The position numbers and the translations under genes were made by a program. This document shows, one piece after another, positions 8,755-17,174 of a stretch of 64,000 bases of DNA. This stretch comes from Halioxenophilus sp033283405 (GTDB lineage: Bacteria; Pseudomonadota; Gammaproteobacteria; Pseudomonadales; Cellvibrionaceae): the NCBI RefSeq assembly GCF_033283405.1, contig NZ_JAWMQR010000006.1:124001-188000 (forward strand), given 5' to 3'. The notes under the pieces were generated by a model. The model was given only the letters and a program-made list of their open reading frames with translations. It searched no databases and was not told the DNA's origin. Position 1 is the stretch's first letter; every line of letters starts with the position of its first letter.

Positions 8755-10410
8755 ATGACACGTGAAGCCATGGAATATGATGTTGTGGTGGTGGGCGCAG
8801 GCCCGTCTGGTCTTGCCACGGCAATTAAACTGCGTCAATTGGCCCAGGAAGCAGGCCAGGAGATCTCCATTGTGGTGTTGGAAAAGGGGTCTGAAGTCGG
8901 CGCACATATTCTGTCCGGTGCCGTCATTGAGCCCCGTGCCTTGAATGAACTCTTCCCCGATTGGAAAGAGAAGGGCGCACCGCTGAATAACGAGGTGACC
9001 CACGACGACGTGCTGTTCCTCACCTCGGATCAAAAATCCCTGAAGATGCCCAATCTGTTTGTGCCCAAACCGCTGCACAACGATGGTAACTACATCGTTA
9101 GTCTGGGCAATGTCTGCCGCTGGTTGGCCGAACAGGCCGAAGCCATGGAGATCGAAATTTTCCCAGGCTTTGCCGCCACTGAAGTGCTGTTCAACGAGGA
9201 TGGCAGCGTTAAAGGTGTCGCCACGGGTGATATGGGTGTAGCGGCCGATGGCAGCGAGAAAGACACCTACATGCCGGGTATGGAGCTGCACGCCAAGTAC
9301 ACCGTATTCAGCGAAGGCTGTCGAGGCCACCTGGGCAAACAGCTGATTGCCAAATTCAACCTCGATGAAGGTAAAACGCCGCAACACTACGGTATTGGTA
9401 TCAAAGAGCTGTGGGATATCGACCCGGCCAAGCACAAGCCTGGCCTGGTGGTCCATGGCCTGGGGTGGCCGTTGAGCGATTCCGGTACCACCGGTGGTTT
9501 CTTCCTTTACCACACCGATAACAATCAGGTGACGGTGGGTTTGATTACCGACCTCAACTACAGCAACCCGCACGTTAGTCCGTTTGATGAATTCCAACGC
9601 ATGAAACACCACCCGGAGCTGGCTAAATATCTGGAAGGCGGCAAGCGCGTCTCCTATGGCGCCCGCGCGGTGGTGAAAGGTGGCTTAAATGCCCTGCCGA
9701 AAATGACTGTGCCGGGTGCTTTGCTGGTGGGTTGTGATGCCGGTACCCTGGTCTTCTCCAAAATTAAAGGTACTCACACCGCGATGAAATCCGGCATGTT
9801 GGCCGCTGAGACCATCTTTGAAGCCCTCTCTGGCGGTGATACTGGTGGCCAGGATCTAACCCAATACGACACCAAGTTCAAAGCCTCCTGGGTCTATGAA
9901 GATCTCTACAAAGATCGCAACTTCGGCCCAGCGGTACACAAGTGGGGTCCATGGCTTGGTGGCGCCTTCAACTTTATCGACCAGAACATCTTTGGCGGTA
10001 AGCTGCCCTTCACCTTGAAGGACGAGCACAAAGATAACGAGATGCTGAAGCTCGCCTCTGAGTGCCCGAAAATCGACTATCCCAAACCCGACGGCAAGCT
10101 GAGCTTCGATAAGCTCTCTTCGGTGTTCCTCTCGAATACCAACCACGAAGAGGATCAGCCCTGCCATCTGACCTTGAAGGACGCCTCCGTACCCATCGCC
10201 ATCAACCTGGCTAAGTACGATGCCCCGGAACAGCGTTACTGCCCGGCGGGGGTTTATGAGATTGTTGCCGAAGGGGAAGAGGAGCCGCGTCTGCAGATCA
10301 ACTCGCAGAACTGTGTGCACTGTAAAACCTGTGATATTAAAGACCCAACGCAAAATATTGTCTGGGTGGCTCCGGAAGGGGCGGGTGGTCCAAATTATCC
10401 CAACATGTAA
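8755..10410 (+). CDS. etfD: Electron transfer flavoprotein-ubiquinone oxidoreductase
   Basis: A 551-residue protein of normal family length. The N-terminus carries the FAD fold VVVGAGPSGLATAIKL and EKGSEVGAHILSGAV, a strong signature of ETF-QO. The middle holds the quinone-binding and membrane-associated region. The C-terminus has the 4Fe-4S ligands: a first Cys in YCPAGVYE, then NCVHCKTCDIKDPTQN. The enzyme passes electrons from reduced ETF, fed by acyl-CoA dehydrogenases and related flavoproteins, to ubiquinone at the inner membrane. That links it functionally to acyl-CoA dehydrogenases such as the one at 59854. No etfAB is in the window. An M23 peptidase gene starts two bases after the stop. 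Confidence 0.95.
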   Translation: MTREAMEYDVVVVGAGPSGLATAIKLRQLAQEAGQEISIVVLEKGSEVGAHILSGAVIEPRALNELFPDWKEKGAPLNNEVTHDDVLFLTSDQKSLKMPNLFVPKPLHNDGNYIVSLGNVCRWLAEQAEAMEIEIFPGFAATEVLFNEDGSVKGVATGDMGVAADGSEKDTYMPGMELHAKYTVFSEGCRGHLGKQLIAKFNLDEGKTPQHYGIGIKELWDIDPAKHKPGLVVHGLGWPLSDSGTTGGFFLYHTDNNQVTVGLITDLNYSNPHVSPFDEFQRMKHHPELAKYLEGGKRVSYGARAVVKGGLNALPKMTVPGALLVGCDAGTLVFSKIKGTHTAMKSGMLAAETIFEALSGGDTGGQDLTQYDTKFKASWVYEDLYKDRNFGPAVHKWGPWLGGAFNFIDQNIFGGKLPFTLKDEHKDNEMLKLASECPKIDYPKPDGKLSFDKLSSVFLSNTNHEEDQPCHLTLKDASVPIAINLAKYDAPEQRYCPAGVYEIVAEGEEEPRLQINSQNCVHCKTCDIKDPTQNIVWVAPEGAGGPNYPNM

Positions 10411-10411
10411 C

Positions 10412-11266
10412 TTGCAGTTCCGGCGGCTTGCCCGCCTTGGGCGAGCACTGTTCGGTGGGCTGTTGGCTGCGGCCAGTGCTCTGCCAGCACTGGCGCTGGA
10501 GTTTAACCAGCCGGTGCAGCAGGGGGCGGTACTGGTTGGCCAGGTTGAGCCGGGCAGCCAGGTACGCTTTGGTGAGCGCAATCTCACCGTCTCGGCCGAG
10601 GGCTATTTTGTGATCGGCCTCGATCGGGATGAGGGTGACTCCATCACCCTGTTGGTGAGCAAGCCCAATGCTGATGGCGAGCGAACCATGCAGGAGTACA
10701 GCTTCCCGGTGCAACAGCGGGAGTACCGTCTGCAAGAGGTGAATGGTGTACCCCAGCAGACGGTCACTCCGGATCCAGAACAGGTGGCGCGGGCCAAGAA
10801 AGAGGGGCAGCTCGCCTGGTCTGCCCGTGCTATCAATTCCGACCTGCAGTTCTACCGCGCCCAGTTTCAATGGCCCCTCGTCGGCCCTATTACCGGTGTC
10901 TACGGTAGTCAGCGTATCTACAATGGTGTTCCCAAGCGCCCCCATTACGGTGTCGATATCGCCCGGCCGACCGGTACCCGGGTGCACGCTCCCGCGGGTG
11001 GCAGGGTTCGCCTGGCCTACCCGGATATGTTCTACTCCGGTGGCACCCTGATTATCGACCACGGCCAGGGGCTCACCTCCTCCTTTATCCACCTCAGCAA
11101 AATTCTGGTGGAAGAGGGGCAGATGGTGGCTGTGGGTGATGAGATTGCTGAGGTTGGGTCCACCGGTCGCGCTACCGGCCCGCACCTGGACTGGCGTATG
11201 AATTGGTTTAACAATCGGGTGGATCCGGCGCTGTTGGTCGGCCCCATGCCTGCACTAGAAGAGTGA
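10412..11266 (+). CDS. M23 (LytM) family metallopeptidase, exported
   Basis: A TTG at 10412 is chosen as start because it gives a perfect signal peptide (MQFRRLARLGRALFGGLLAA, then ASALPALA); the frame is open further upstream only inside the ETF-QO gene. The mature protein has an N-terminal beta-rich domain and a C-terminal LytM domain with the zinc motif RPHYGVDIARPTGTRV and the end motif GPHLDWRMNW. In classical LytM enzymes the last motif is HxH; here it reads HLD, as in a common gammaproteobacterial subgroup, so activity cannot be assumed. Likely job: peptidoglycan remodelling or amidase activation in the periplasm. The closely spaced Trm112-like and HIT genes suggest shared transcription. 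Confidence 0.85.
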   Translation: MQFRRLARLGRALFGGLLAAASALPALALEFNQPVQQGAVLVGQVEPGSQVRFGERNLTVSAEGYFVIGLDRDEGDSITLLVSKPNADGERTMQEYSFPVQQREYRLQEVNGVPQQTVTPDPEQVARAKKEGQLAWSARAINSDLQFYRAQFQWPLVGPITGVYGSQRIYNGVPKRPHYGVDIARPTGTRVHAPAGGRVRLAYPDMFYSGGTLIIDHGQGLTSSFIHLSKILVEEGQMVAVGDEIAEVGSTGRATGPHLDWRMNWFNNRVDPALLVGPMPALEE

Positions 11267-11274
11267 AGCCGACG

Positions 11275-11493
11275 ATGATCGACAAGAAATTGCTGAGTAT
11301 ACTGGTCTGCCCTGTCAGCAAAGGGCCCTTGGAGTACAACGCCGAGGCACAGGAGCTGGTCTGCTGGCAGAGCGGCTTGGCCTACCCCATTCGTGATGAT
11401 ATTCCGGTGATGCTGGAAGGTCAGGCACGTACCCTCAGCGAAGAGGAGCAGGAGTCCCATCGGGCGAAATTAAAACAACAGGGCGGCGCATAA
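11275..11493 (+). CDS. Trm112/YcaR family small protein
   Basis: A 72-residue protein starting MIDKKLLSILVCPVSKGPLE, the typical opening of the bacterial Trm112-like family (UPF0434). The ATG at 11275 is preferred over an upstream GTG at 11263 on the strength of that alignment. Later, ELVCWQSGLAYPIRDDIPVML is also diagnostic. The usual CPxC zinc pair is reduced to CPVS here, leaving one cysteine in that knuckle and one in the second, so metal binding may be lost. Relatives act as partners or activators of methyltransferases in other organisms; the bacterial role is unclear. It sits eight bases after the M23 gene. Confidence 0.85.
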   Translation: MIDKKLLSILVCPVSKGPLEYNAEAQELVCWQSGLAYPIRDDIPVMLEGQARTLSEEEQESHRAKLKQQGGA

Positions 11494-11524
11494 CGCCCCA
11501 TCGCAAACAGAGGATTTGGAAAGC

Positions 11525-11875
11525 ATGAGTGAGACAGTCTTTGGCAAAATTATCGCCGGCGAAATCCCCACCGATAAACTCTATGAGGATGACGACTGCA
11601 TCTGCATTAAAGACATCTCGCCGCAAGCGCCTACCCATGTCCTGCTGATTCCCAAAAAGGCTATTCCCCGGCTGGTGGATGCCACCGCGGAAGACCAGGC
11701 CATGCTCGGCCGCCTGATGCTCAAAGCCGGCGACATCGCCCGCATGCTGGGGGTGGATGAAGCCTTCCGCTTGGTGGTCAACAACGGCGCCGGTGCCGGC
11801 CAGACGGTATTTCACCTGCATCTGCACATTCTGGCCAACAAACGCTTTGAAGAGGGCGATGGCCTGGGCTTGTAA
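11525..11875 (+). CDS. HIT-family nucleotide-binding protein (HinT-like)
   Basis: A 116-residue protein starting MSETVFGKIIAGEIPTDKLY, standard for the HinT branch. The active-site motif HLHLHIL lies near residue 101, with the preceding NNGAGAGQTVFH conserved. HIT proteins hydrolyse purine phosphoramidates and adenylates such as aminoacyl- or lysyl-AMP. The ATG at 11525 has GGAAAG before it; a TTG at 11516 is a less likely start. It follows the Trm112-like gene by 31 bases and precedes alaS, whose product makes aminoacyl-adenylates, but that neighbour relation is only suggestive. Confidence 0.92.
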   Translation: MSETVFGKIIAGEIPTDKLYEDDDCICIKDISPQAPTHVLLIPKKAIPRLVDATAEDQAMLGRLMLKAGDIARMLGVDEAFRLVVNNGAGAGQTVFHLHLHILANKRFEEGDGLGL

Positions 11876-11918
11876 AGCCGGCTTGTCGCCTCAATCCTTT
11901 ACTATTCAACGGGTAAAA

Positions 11919-11948
11919 TTTACCTCTCGGGGCGGGAGTCGCTATACT
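11919..11948 (+). promoter_or_regulatory. Candidate promoter of alaS
   Basis: TTTACC (11919-11924) and TATACT (11943-11948) are 18 bases apart and point toward alaS, whose ATG is 78 bases downstream. The match to sigma-70 consensus is fair; placement in the only sizeable gap before alaS supports it. Confidence 0.5.
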
Positions 11949-12025
11949 GTGCGGCTTCGTCAGACCGGGTGGCGGTGAATCGCTCCTAAAACCCGGCAAA
12001 CTTCCCACTGTTTAAGAATCGGTTT

Positions 12026-14653
12026 ATGAAAAGCGCTGATATTCGCCAAGCTTTTTTGCAGTTTTTTAAGTCCAAGCAGCACGAGATTGTGCCCTCCTCA
12101 AGCCTGGTGCCGGGCAATGACCCCACTTTGCTGTTTACCAACGCTGGCATGGTGCAGTTTAAGGACGTATTCCTGGGGGAAGATCAGCGCCCCTATAACC
12201 GCGCCACCAGCTCCCAGCGCTGTGTGCGTGCCGGGGGTAAACACAACGACCTGGAAAACGTCGGTTACACCGCCCGTCACCACACCTTCTTTGAGATGCT
12301 CGGCAACTTCAGTTTTGGGGATTACTTTAAAAAGGACGCTATCCATTTTGCCTGGGAGTTTTTGACCAGTGCCGAGTGGATGGGTATCCCCACTGAGAAG
12401 CTCTCGGTCACCGTATACGAAGAGGATAACGAGGCCTACGAAATCTGGCGTGATCAGATTGGTGTACCGGTTGAGCGCATTATCCGCATCGGCGACAACA
12501 AAGGCGGGCGCTACAACTCCGATAACTTCTGGGCCATGGGCGACACCGGCCCCTGCGGCCCTTGCACGGAGATCTTCTACGACCACGGTGCTGAGATCTG
12601 GGGTGGCCCTCCGGGTAGCCCAGAGGAAGATGGCGATCGCTTTATCGAGATCTGGAACATCGTCTTCATGCAGTTCAACCGCTCCGCCAGTGGCGAGATG
12701 GCGCCGCTGCCTGCGCCGAGTGTTGATACCGGTATGGGCCTGGAGCGCGTCTCGGCGGTGATGCAGGGGGTGCACTCCAACTATGAGATCGATCTTTTCC
12801 AAAATTTATTAAAGGCTGTGGCCCGGGAGACCGGCGCCACCGATATGGAAGACAAATCCCTGCGCGTGATTGCCGACCACCTGCGCTCCTGCGCCTTTTT
12901 GGTGGTTGATGGCGTGTTGCCGTCGAACGAGGGCCGCGGCTATGTGCTGCGCCGGATTATGCGTCGTGCCATTCGCCACGGCCACAAACTGGGCCAACCC
13001 CAGGCCTTCTTCCACAAGCTGGTCCCCGCACTGGTGGCGGAGATGGGGGATGCCTACCCCGAGCTCGTGAAAGCCGAAGAGCAGGTGGCAAAAGTGTTTG
13101 CCCTGGAAGAGGAGCAGTTTGCCAAAACCCTGGAGAAGGGGATGGCGGTGCTCGAGACAGCCCTGGCCGAGGTGCAGGAACAACAGCTGAGTGGTGCGGT
13201 GGTTTTCACCCTCTACGATACCTACGGCTTCCCCCTCGACCTGACCGCCGACATCGCCCGTGAGCGCGGTCTGACCATCGACGAAGCCGGCTACGATGCA
13301 TTAATGGAGCAGCAGCGCCAGCAATCCCGCGCCGCCGGCCATTTTAAGGTGGATTACTCCGGCGTTATTAAACTCGAGGGGGCCACCGGTTTTCTCGGTT
13401 ACGACCGCCTCACCGATGCCGGTGTGGTGACCGCCCTTATAAAAGAGGGTGAACAGGTCGAGAGCCTCGCCGAAGGCGATAGTGCCCTTATCGTTCTCAA
13501 CCATACCCCCTTCTATGCCGAGTCGGGCGGCCAAGTGGGTGACACCGGCTACCTGCGCGCAGAGGGGGTGCTATTTGAGGTGACTGACTGTACCAAGCAG
13601 GGCAGTCATCATCTGCACCATGGCCGTCTGGTGGAGGGTTCTCTTTCGGTGGGCGACAAACTGATGGCCGAGGTCAACGGCAATGTCCGTGGCCAGACCG
13701 CCGCTAACCACTCGGCCACCCACCTGTTGCACGCCGCGCTGCGCACCGTTCTGGGTGATCATGTCAGCCAGAAGGGCTCTTTGAACGATTCCCTGAAGCT
13801 GCGCTTCGACTTCTCCCACTTCGAGCCGGTAACCAAAGAGCAGCTGAAAACCATTGAGGCGATGGTCAACGAGCAGGTTCGAGCCAATACGCCAGTGAAT
13901 ACCGCGGTGACCGATATGGACAGCGCGGTGGAGATGGGCGCTATGGCCCTGTTTGGCGAAAAGTATGGTGACCAGGTGCGCGTGCTCTCCATGGGGCGGG
14001 ATAACTTCTCGGTGGAGCTGTGTGGTGGCACTCATGTGCGTCACACCGGTGATATAGGTCTGTTGCGCATCACCAGTGAAGCCGGTGTAGCCGCTGGTGT
14101 GCGCCGAATCGAAGCGGTGACCGGAGCCAATGCCCTGGCCTTTATCGATGAACAGGAAACGCGCCTGCAGAGTGTGTGCGAGCTGCTGAAAACCGGTGCC
14201 GATAAGGTGGTCGATCGTGTCTCTGGCCTGCGCCAGGAGTTGCGCGACCTGGAGAAGCAGCTGCAGGAGGCTAAAGCCAAGCTGGCTGCCGCCGGCAGTG
14301 ATGACCTGATCAACCAGGCCCAGGACGTTGCTGGCGTGCAGGTGTTGGCCGCCAGCCTGAATGGGGTCGATGACAAATCCCTGGGAGAGATGGTCGACAA
14401 ACTGAAAGATAAGCTGGGCCAGGCGGTGGTGCTGCTGGCCTCGGTGGAGGGCGACAAGATCACCTTGATTGCCGGCGTAACCAAATCCCTCTCTGGTCGG
14501 GTAAAAGCGGGTGATCTGATCAAATTCTTCGCCCCGCTGGTCGATGGCAAGGGTGGCGGCCGGCCGGATATGGCCCGCGGTGGTGGCACCAATGTCGCCG
14601 CTCTTCCAGGGGCATTGGCGCAGGTAAACGACTGGGTTGCCAGCCAGCTGTAA
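12026..14653 (+). CDS. alaS: Alanyl-tRNA synthetase
   Basis: An 875-residue class II synthetase of full length. The N-terminal catalytic core begins with IRQAFLQFFKSKQHEIVPSS and contains NDPTLLFTNAGMVQFK and the motif-2 region RCVRAGGKHNDLENVG. The editing domain has the zinc-site HSATHLLHAAL (near residue 560) and CGGTHV (near residue 665). The C-terminal part holds the coiled region LRDLEKQLQEAKAKL and the C-Ala end GGGRPDMARGGG, which marks the family. It charges tRNA-Ala and clears misloaded Ser and Gly. Its place upstream of lysC, csrA and tRNA-Ser matches gammaproteobacterial synteny. Confidence 0.98.
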   Translation: MKSADIRQAFLQFFKSKQHEIVPSSSLVPGNDPTLLFTNAGMVQFKDVFLGEDQRPYNRATSSQRCVRAGGKHNDLENVGYTARHHTFFEMLGNFSFGDYFKKDAIHFAWEFLTSAEWMGIPTEKLSVTVYEEDNEAYEIWRDQIGVPVERIIRIGDNKGGRYNSDNFWAMGDTGPCGPCTEIFYDHGAEIWGGPPGSPEEDGDRFIEIWNIVFMQFNRSASGEMAPLPAPSVDTGMGLERVSAVMQGVHSNYEIDLFQNLLKAVARETGATDMEDKSLRVIADHLRSCAFLVVDGVLPSNEGRGYVLRRIMRRAIRHGHKLGQPQAFFHKLVPALVAEMGDAYPELVKAEEQVAKVFALEEEQFAKTLEKGMAVLETALAEVQEQQLSGAVVFTLYDTYGFPLDLTADIARERGLTIDEAGYDALMEQQRQQSRAAGHFKVDYSGVIKLEGATGFLGYDRLTDAGVVTALIKEGEQVESLAEGDSALIVLNHTPFYAESGGQVGDTGYLRAEGVLFEVTDCTKQGSHHLHHGRLVEGSLSVGDKLMAEVNGNVRGQTAANHSATHLLHAALRTVLGDHVSQKGSLNDSLKLRFDFSHFEPVTKEQLKTIEAMVNEQVRANTPVNTAVTDMDSAVEMGAMALFGEKYGDQVRVLSMGRDNFSVELCGGTHVRHTGDIGLLRITSEAGVAAGVRRIEAVTGANALAFIDEQETRLQSVCELLKTGADKVVDRVSGLRQELRDLEKQLQEAKAKLAAAGSDDLINQAQDVAGVQVLAASLNGVDDKSLGEMVDKLKDKLGQAVVLLASVEGDKITLIAGVTKSLSGRVKAGDLIKFFAPLVDGKGGGRPDMARGGGTNVAALPGALAQVNDWVASQL

Positions 14654-14788
14654 CGGTGCTGACCGGGCCACGACTTTCGTCGTGATACACCTTAACTTTT
14701 GCTTTGCTTTAGTGTTTAATGCGCGCCTCGTTATGTTTCGGTAAATACCGGTAGTGGGCCCGTAGCCCGGGCAAGCTGAGAATTCTCA

Positions 14789-16024
14789 ATGAGTTTATTC
14801 GTGCAAAAATATGGCGGAACCTCTGTGGGCTCTCCCGAGCGCATCGAAGCCGTCGCTGATAAAATCGCCAAATTCAAAGCCGAAGGACACGATCTGGTGA
14901 TTGTGGTCTCCGCCATGAGTGGTGAAACCAACCGCCTCATTGAGTTGGCTAAGGCTATTACGTCTGAAGCCGAACCCCGTGAGTTGGATGTGCTGGTTTC
15001 CACAGGTGAGCAGGTCACTATTGCACTGTTGTGTATGGCGTTGCACAAGCGTGGCATTGGCGCTCGCTCTTACACCGGCCAGCAGGTTCGTATCCTGACC
15101 GATAACGCCCACACCAAGGCCCGTATTCAAGAGATCGACGATACCAATATTCGCGGTGATCTTGCCGCAGGCCGGGTTGTTGTTGTCGCCGGATTCCAAG
15201 GGGTGGACGAGAATGGCAATATCACAACCCTCGGCCGCGGTGGTTCGGACACCACCGGTGTTGCTCTGGCGGCCGCGCTGAAAGCTGACGAGTGCCAGAT
15301 TTACACCGACGTTGACGGCGTTTATACCACTGACCCGCGTGTTGTCGCCGGTGCCCGTCGCCTGGAGAAGATCACTTTTGAAGAGATGCTGGAGATGGCC
15401 AGCCAGGGCTCAAAAGTGTTGCAGATTCGCTCCGTGGAATTTGCCGGTAAGTACAACGTGCCCCTGCGAGTGCTCTCCAGTTTTATTGATGGCCCAGGCA
15501 CGCTAATCAGTTTAGAAGAGGATAACTCCACCATGGAACAAGTTGTTGTTTCCGGTATCGCCTTCAACCGCGATGAGGCCAAGGTCACTATCGTCGGTGT
15601 GCCCGATACACCGGGAGCGGCCGCTCGTATACTGGCACCGATTGGCGAAGCCAATATCGAGGTCGACGTGATTGTGCAGAACATTTCTGCCGATAACACC
15701 ACAGACCTCACCTTTACGGTCAATCGTAACGATGTGGAGAAGGCCAAAGCCATTCTCAACTCTGTTGCCACAGATTTAGGCGCACGGGAAATCAAAACCG
15801 ACGCCAAAATTGCCAAGGTCTCCATTGTTGGGGTGGGTATGCGTTCCCACGCTGGAGTCGCCTCGACTATGTTCTCCGCCTTGGCAAAAGAGAACATCAA
15901 CATTCAGATGATCACCACATCTGAAATAAAGATTGCCGTTATTATAGAAGAGCGCTACCTGGAACTGGCGGTTCGAGCATTGCATTCAGCCTTCGATTTA
16001 GACGCCGAGCCAGTTAAGGAATAG
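14789..16024 (+). CDS. lysC: Aspartate kinase
   Basis: A 411-residue aspartokinase. The N-terminal kinase domain begins VQKYGGTSVGSPERI and contains the nucleotide-binding TLGRGGSDTTGVALAAALKA. Two C-terminal ACT domains follow (residues about 265-405), with TIVGVPDTPGAAARIL and KVSIVGVGMRSHAGVASTMF. The enzyme phosphorylates aspartate, the first step to Lys, Thr, Met and diaminopimelate, and the ACT domains suggest allosteric control by lysine or threonine. An internal second start for a beta subunit, as in some Pseudomonas-type enzymes, is possible near the linker but not decided here. Neighbours alaS and csrA agree with the conserved gammaproteobacterial order. Confidence 0.97.
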   Translation: MSLFVQKYGGTSVGSPERIEAVADKIAKFKAEGHDLVIVVSAMSGETNRLIELAKAITSEAEPRELDVLVSTGEQVTIALLCMALHKRGIGARSYTGQQVRILTDNAHTKARIQEIDDTNIRGDLAAGRVVVVAGFQGVDENGNITTLGRGGSDTTGVALAAALKADECQIYTDVDGVYTTDPRVVAGARRLEKITFEEMLEMASQGSKVLQIRSVEFAGKYNVPLRVLSSFIDGPGTLISLEEDNSTMEQVVVSGIAFNRDEAKVTIVGVPDTPGAAARILAPIGEANIEVDVIVQNISADNTTDLTFTVNRNDVEKAKAILNSVATDLGAREIKTDAKIAKVSIVGVGMRSHAGVASTMFSALAKENINIQMITTSEIKIAVIIEERYLELAVRALHSAFDLDAEPVKE

Positions 16025-16377
16025 CCAAAAACAAAAAAGGACTATGCCGCCGTTAGAAAATGGTCCGATGTCGGGTTTTAGGGGTAATAAGAGTGGATTT
16101 TCATGTCCATTCAGTGGTATTGATAACGAATTGGTAGTTTTAGCCTGACTTTTGACAGGTAAGAAAGCCAAAAACGGAATCCCGTTAGAGGATTTTGTGT
16201 TTAAAAGAGCTTAGTCTTACTAATCAAAAGCATAGAGAGAGCTGGTTAAGTAATTTATCACTCATGTTGCTGCCGGGAAGCCAAGTAAGGTGAATCAGCA
16301 ACAGCGAGGGTGGCTCGTTATCAGTGATCCCAATTAGAGCTTCCTTTGAAAAAGCAGGAAGAAAAGGAGAAAAACCT
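16025..16377 (+). other. csrA leader and promoter region
   Basis: This 353-bp gap contains no gene. It should carry the csrA promoters. Several GGA triplets, the core of CsrA-binding sites, occur along it, and one lies in the AAGGAG ribosome site of csrA at about 16363-16370, so negative autoregulation is likely by analogy with known csrA leaders. No single promoter stands out. Confidence 0.45.
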
Positions 16378-16563
16378 ATGTTGATATTAACCCGTCGGAT
16401 TGGCGAAACTCTGATGGTTGGCGACGATGTTACCGTCACTGTATTGGGAGTGAAGGGCAACCAGGTGCGTATTGGGGTTAATGCTCCGAAAGAGATTGCA
16501 GTGCATCGGGAAGAGATCTATCAGCGTATCCAGCGCGAGAAAGAGCAACAGGAATCCAAGTAG
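16378..16563 (+). CDS. csrA: Carbon storage regulator CsrA/RsmA
   Basis: A 61-residue protein beginning MLILTRRIGETLMVGDDVTV, essentially the family consensus, with VRIGVNAPKEIAVHREEIY carrying the RNA-contacting VHREE residues. It binds GGA-containing hairpins in leaders of target mRNAs and blocks or alters translation; homologues switch carbon storage, motility and secretion. The ATG at 16378 has GGAGAAAAACCT before it. The position between lysC and tRNA-Ser is the same as for rsmA in pseudomonads. Confidence 0.98.
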   Translation: MLILTRRIGETLMVGDDVTVTVLGVKGNQVRIGVNAPKEIAVHREEIYQRIQREKEQQESK

Positions 16564-16706
16564 TTAACCACTGCTTAAGGTTTGCGAGCCTGCTAGCTAC
16601 GTCTGTTGGGAGCTGTCTATGAAGTTTAAACGGTCGGGCTTATGGCCATATGCAGGGGTAGACGAGAATAGTGTTTACCCAATCATCAAAGAGTAGTAAC
16701 TAAGTC

Positions 16707-16734
16707 TTTGAATTTGCGGCGTTTGTGGTATTAT
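16707..16734 (+). promoter_or_regulatory. Candidate promoter of tRNA-Ser
   Basis: TTTGAA (16707-16712) and TATTAT (16729-16734) are 16 bases apart. The bases after the -10 are GC-rich (GCCGCCC), as expected for stable-RNA promoters under stringent control. The tRNA starts 14 bases later. Confidence 0.6.
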
Positions 16735-16748
16735 GCCGCCCACTTTTT

Positions 16749-16839
16749 GGAGAGATGGCCGAGTGGCCGAAGGCGCTCCCCTGCTAAGGGAGTATACCCT
16801 AACCCGGTATCGAGGGTTCGAATCCCTCTCTCTCCGCCA
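16749..16839 (+). tRNA. tRNA-Ser (GCU anticodon)
   Basis: A 91-nt class II tRNA with encoded CCA. The acceptor GGAGAGA pairs with TCTCTCC, the anticodon stem CTCCC encloses CTGCTAA (anticodon GCT), a long variable arm follows, and the T-arm is GAGGGTTCGAATCCCTC. It reads AGC and AGU codons. Its 3' end is duplicated 162 bp downstream, and in related genomes this tRNA is commonly followed directly by tRNA-Arg(ACG); here a 4-kb islet separates the two. Confidence 0.97.
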
Positions 16840-17114
16840 TACAAACAAACCCGGCTTTATGCCGGGTTTTTTGTTTGGCGCTGAGGCGGGGAGATGAAGA
16901 AGCATCTGTTCGAGTAATCGCCTGGAGCGATTACTACCGCCACAGGCGCCCGCAGGGTCGAGCCCAGGGATGGGCTCGAGTAAATCCCTCTCTCTCCGCC
17001 ATACAAACAAACCCGGCTTTATGCCGGGTTTTTTGTTTGGCGCTGAGGCGGGGAGATGAAGGAGCCTCTGTTCGAGTAATCGCCTGGAGCGATTACTACC
17101 GCCAAAGGCGCCCG
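16821..17114. repeat. Tandem duplication of the tRNA-Ser 3' flank, 132-bp units at 162-bp period
   Basis: The stretch 16821-16952 (last 19 bases of tRNA-Ser including CCA, terminator, and a REP-like hairpin) recurs at 16983-17114 with only a few differences. Between the units is a 30-bp spacer containing the dyad CGAGCCCA/TGGGCTCG (16959-16978). Each unit also carries GTAATCGC-ctgga-GCGATTAC (16914-16934 and about 17076-17096). The second unit ends exactly where the truncated short-chain dehydrogenase begins, so this repeat marks a recombination junction. Confidence 0.9.
16848..16873 (+). terminator. Rho-independent terminator of tRNA-Ser
   Basis: AACCCGGC (16848-16855) pairs with GCCGGGTT (16861-16868) and is followed by a T-run. 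An identical copy lies at 17010-17035 inside the tandem repeat. Confidence 0.9.
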
Positions 17115-17174
17115 GGCCGTCTCCTTGCCGATGCCTGAACTGGCGCCAGTGTTGACGGCGGTGCGATCATTCAT
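17115..17174 (-). pseudogene. Short-chain dehydrogenase/reductase, N-terminal remnant
   Basis: An ATG at 17174 overlaps the stop of the LuxC-like gene (ATGA) and opens MNDRTAVNTGASSGIGKETA, which contains the SDR cofactor motif TGxxxGIG. The similarity stops after about 20 codons at the edge of the tRNA-Ser flank repeat; beyond it the frame runs through repeat DNA. This was evidently the third gene of a luxE-luxC-SDR operon and lost its body when the tRNA-flank repeat was joined here. The V-to-N change before TGASS suggests it has already drifted. Confidence 0.8.
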
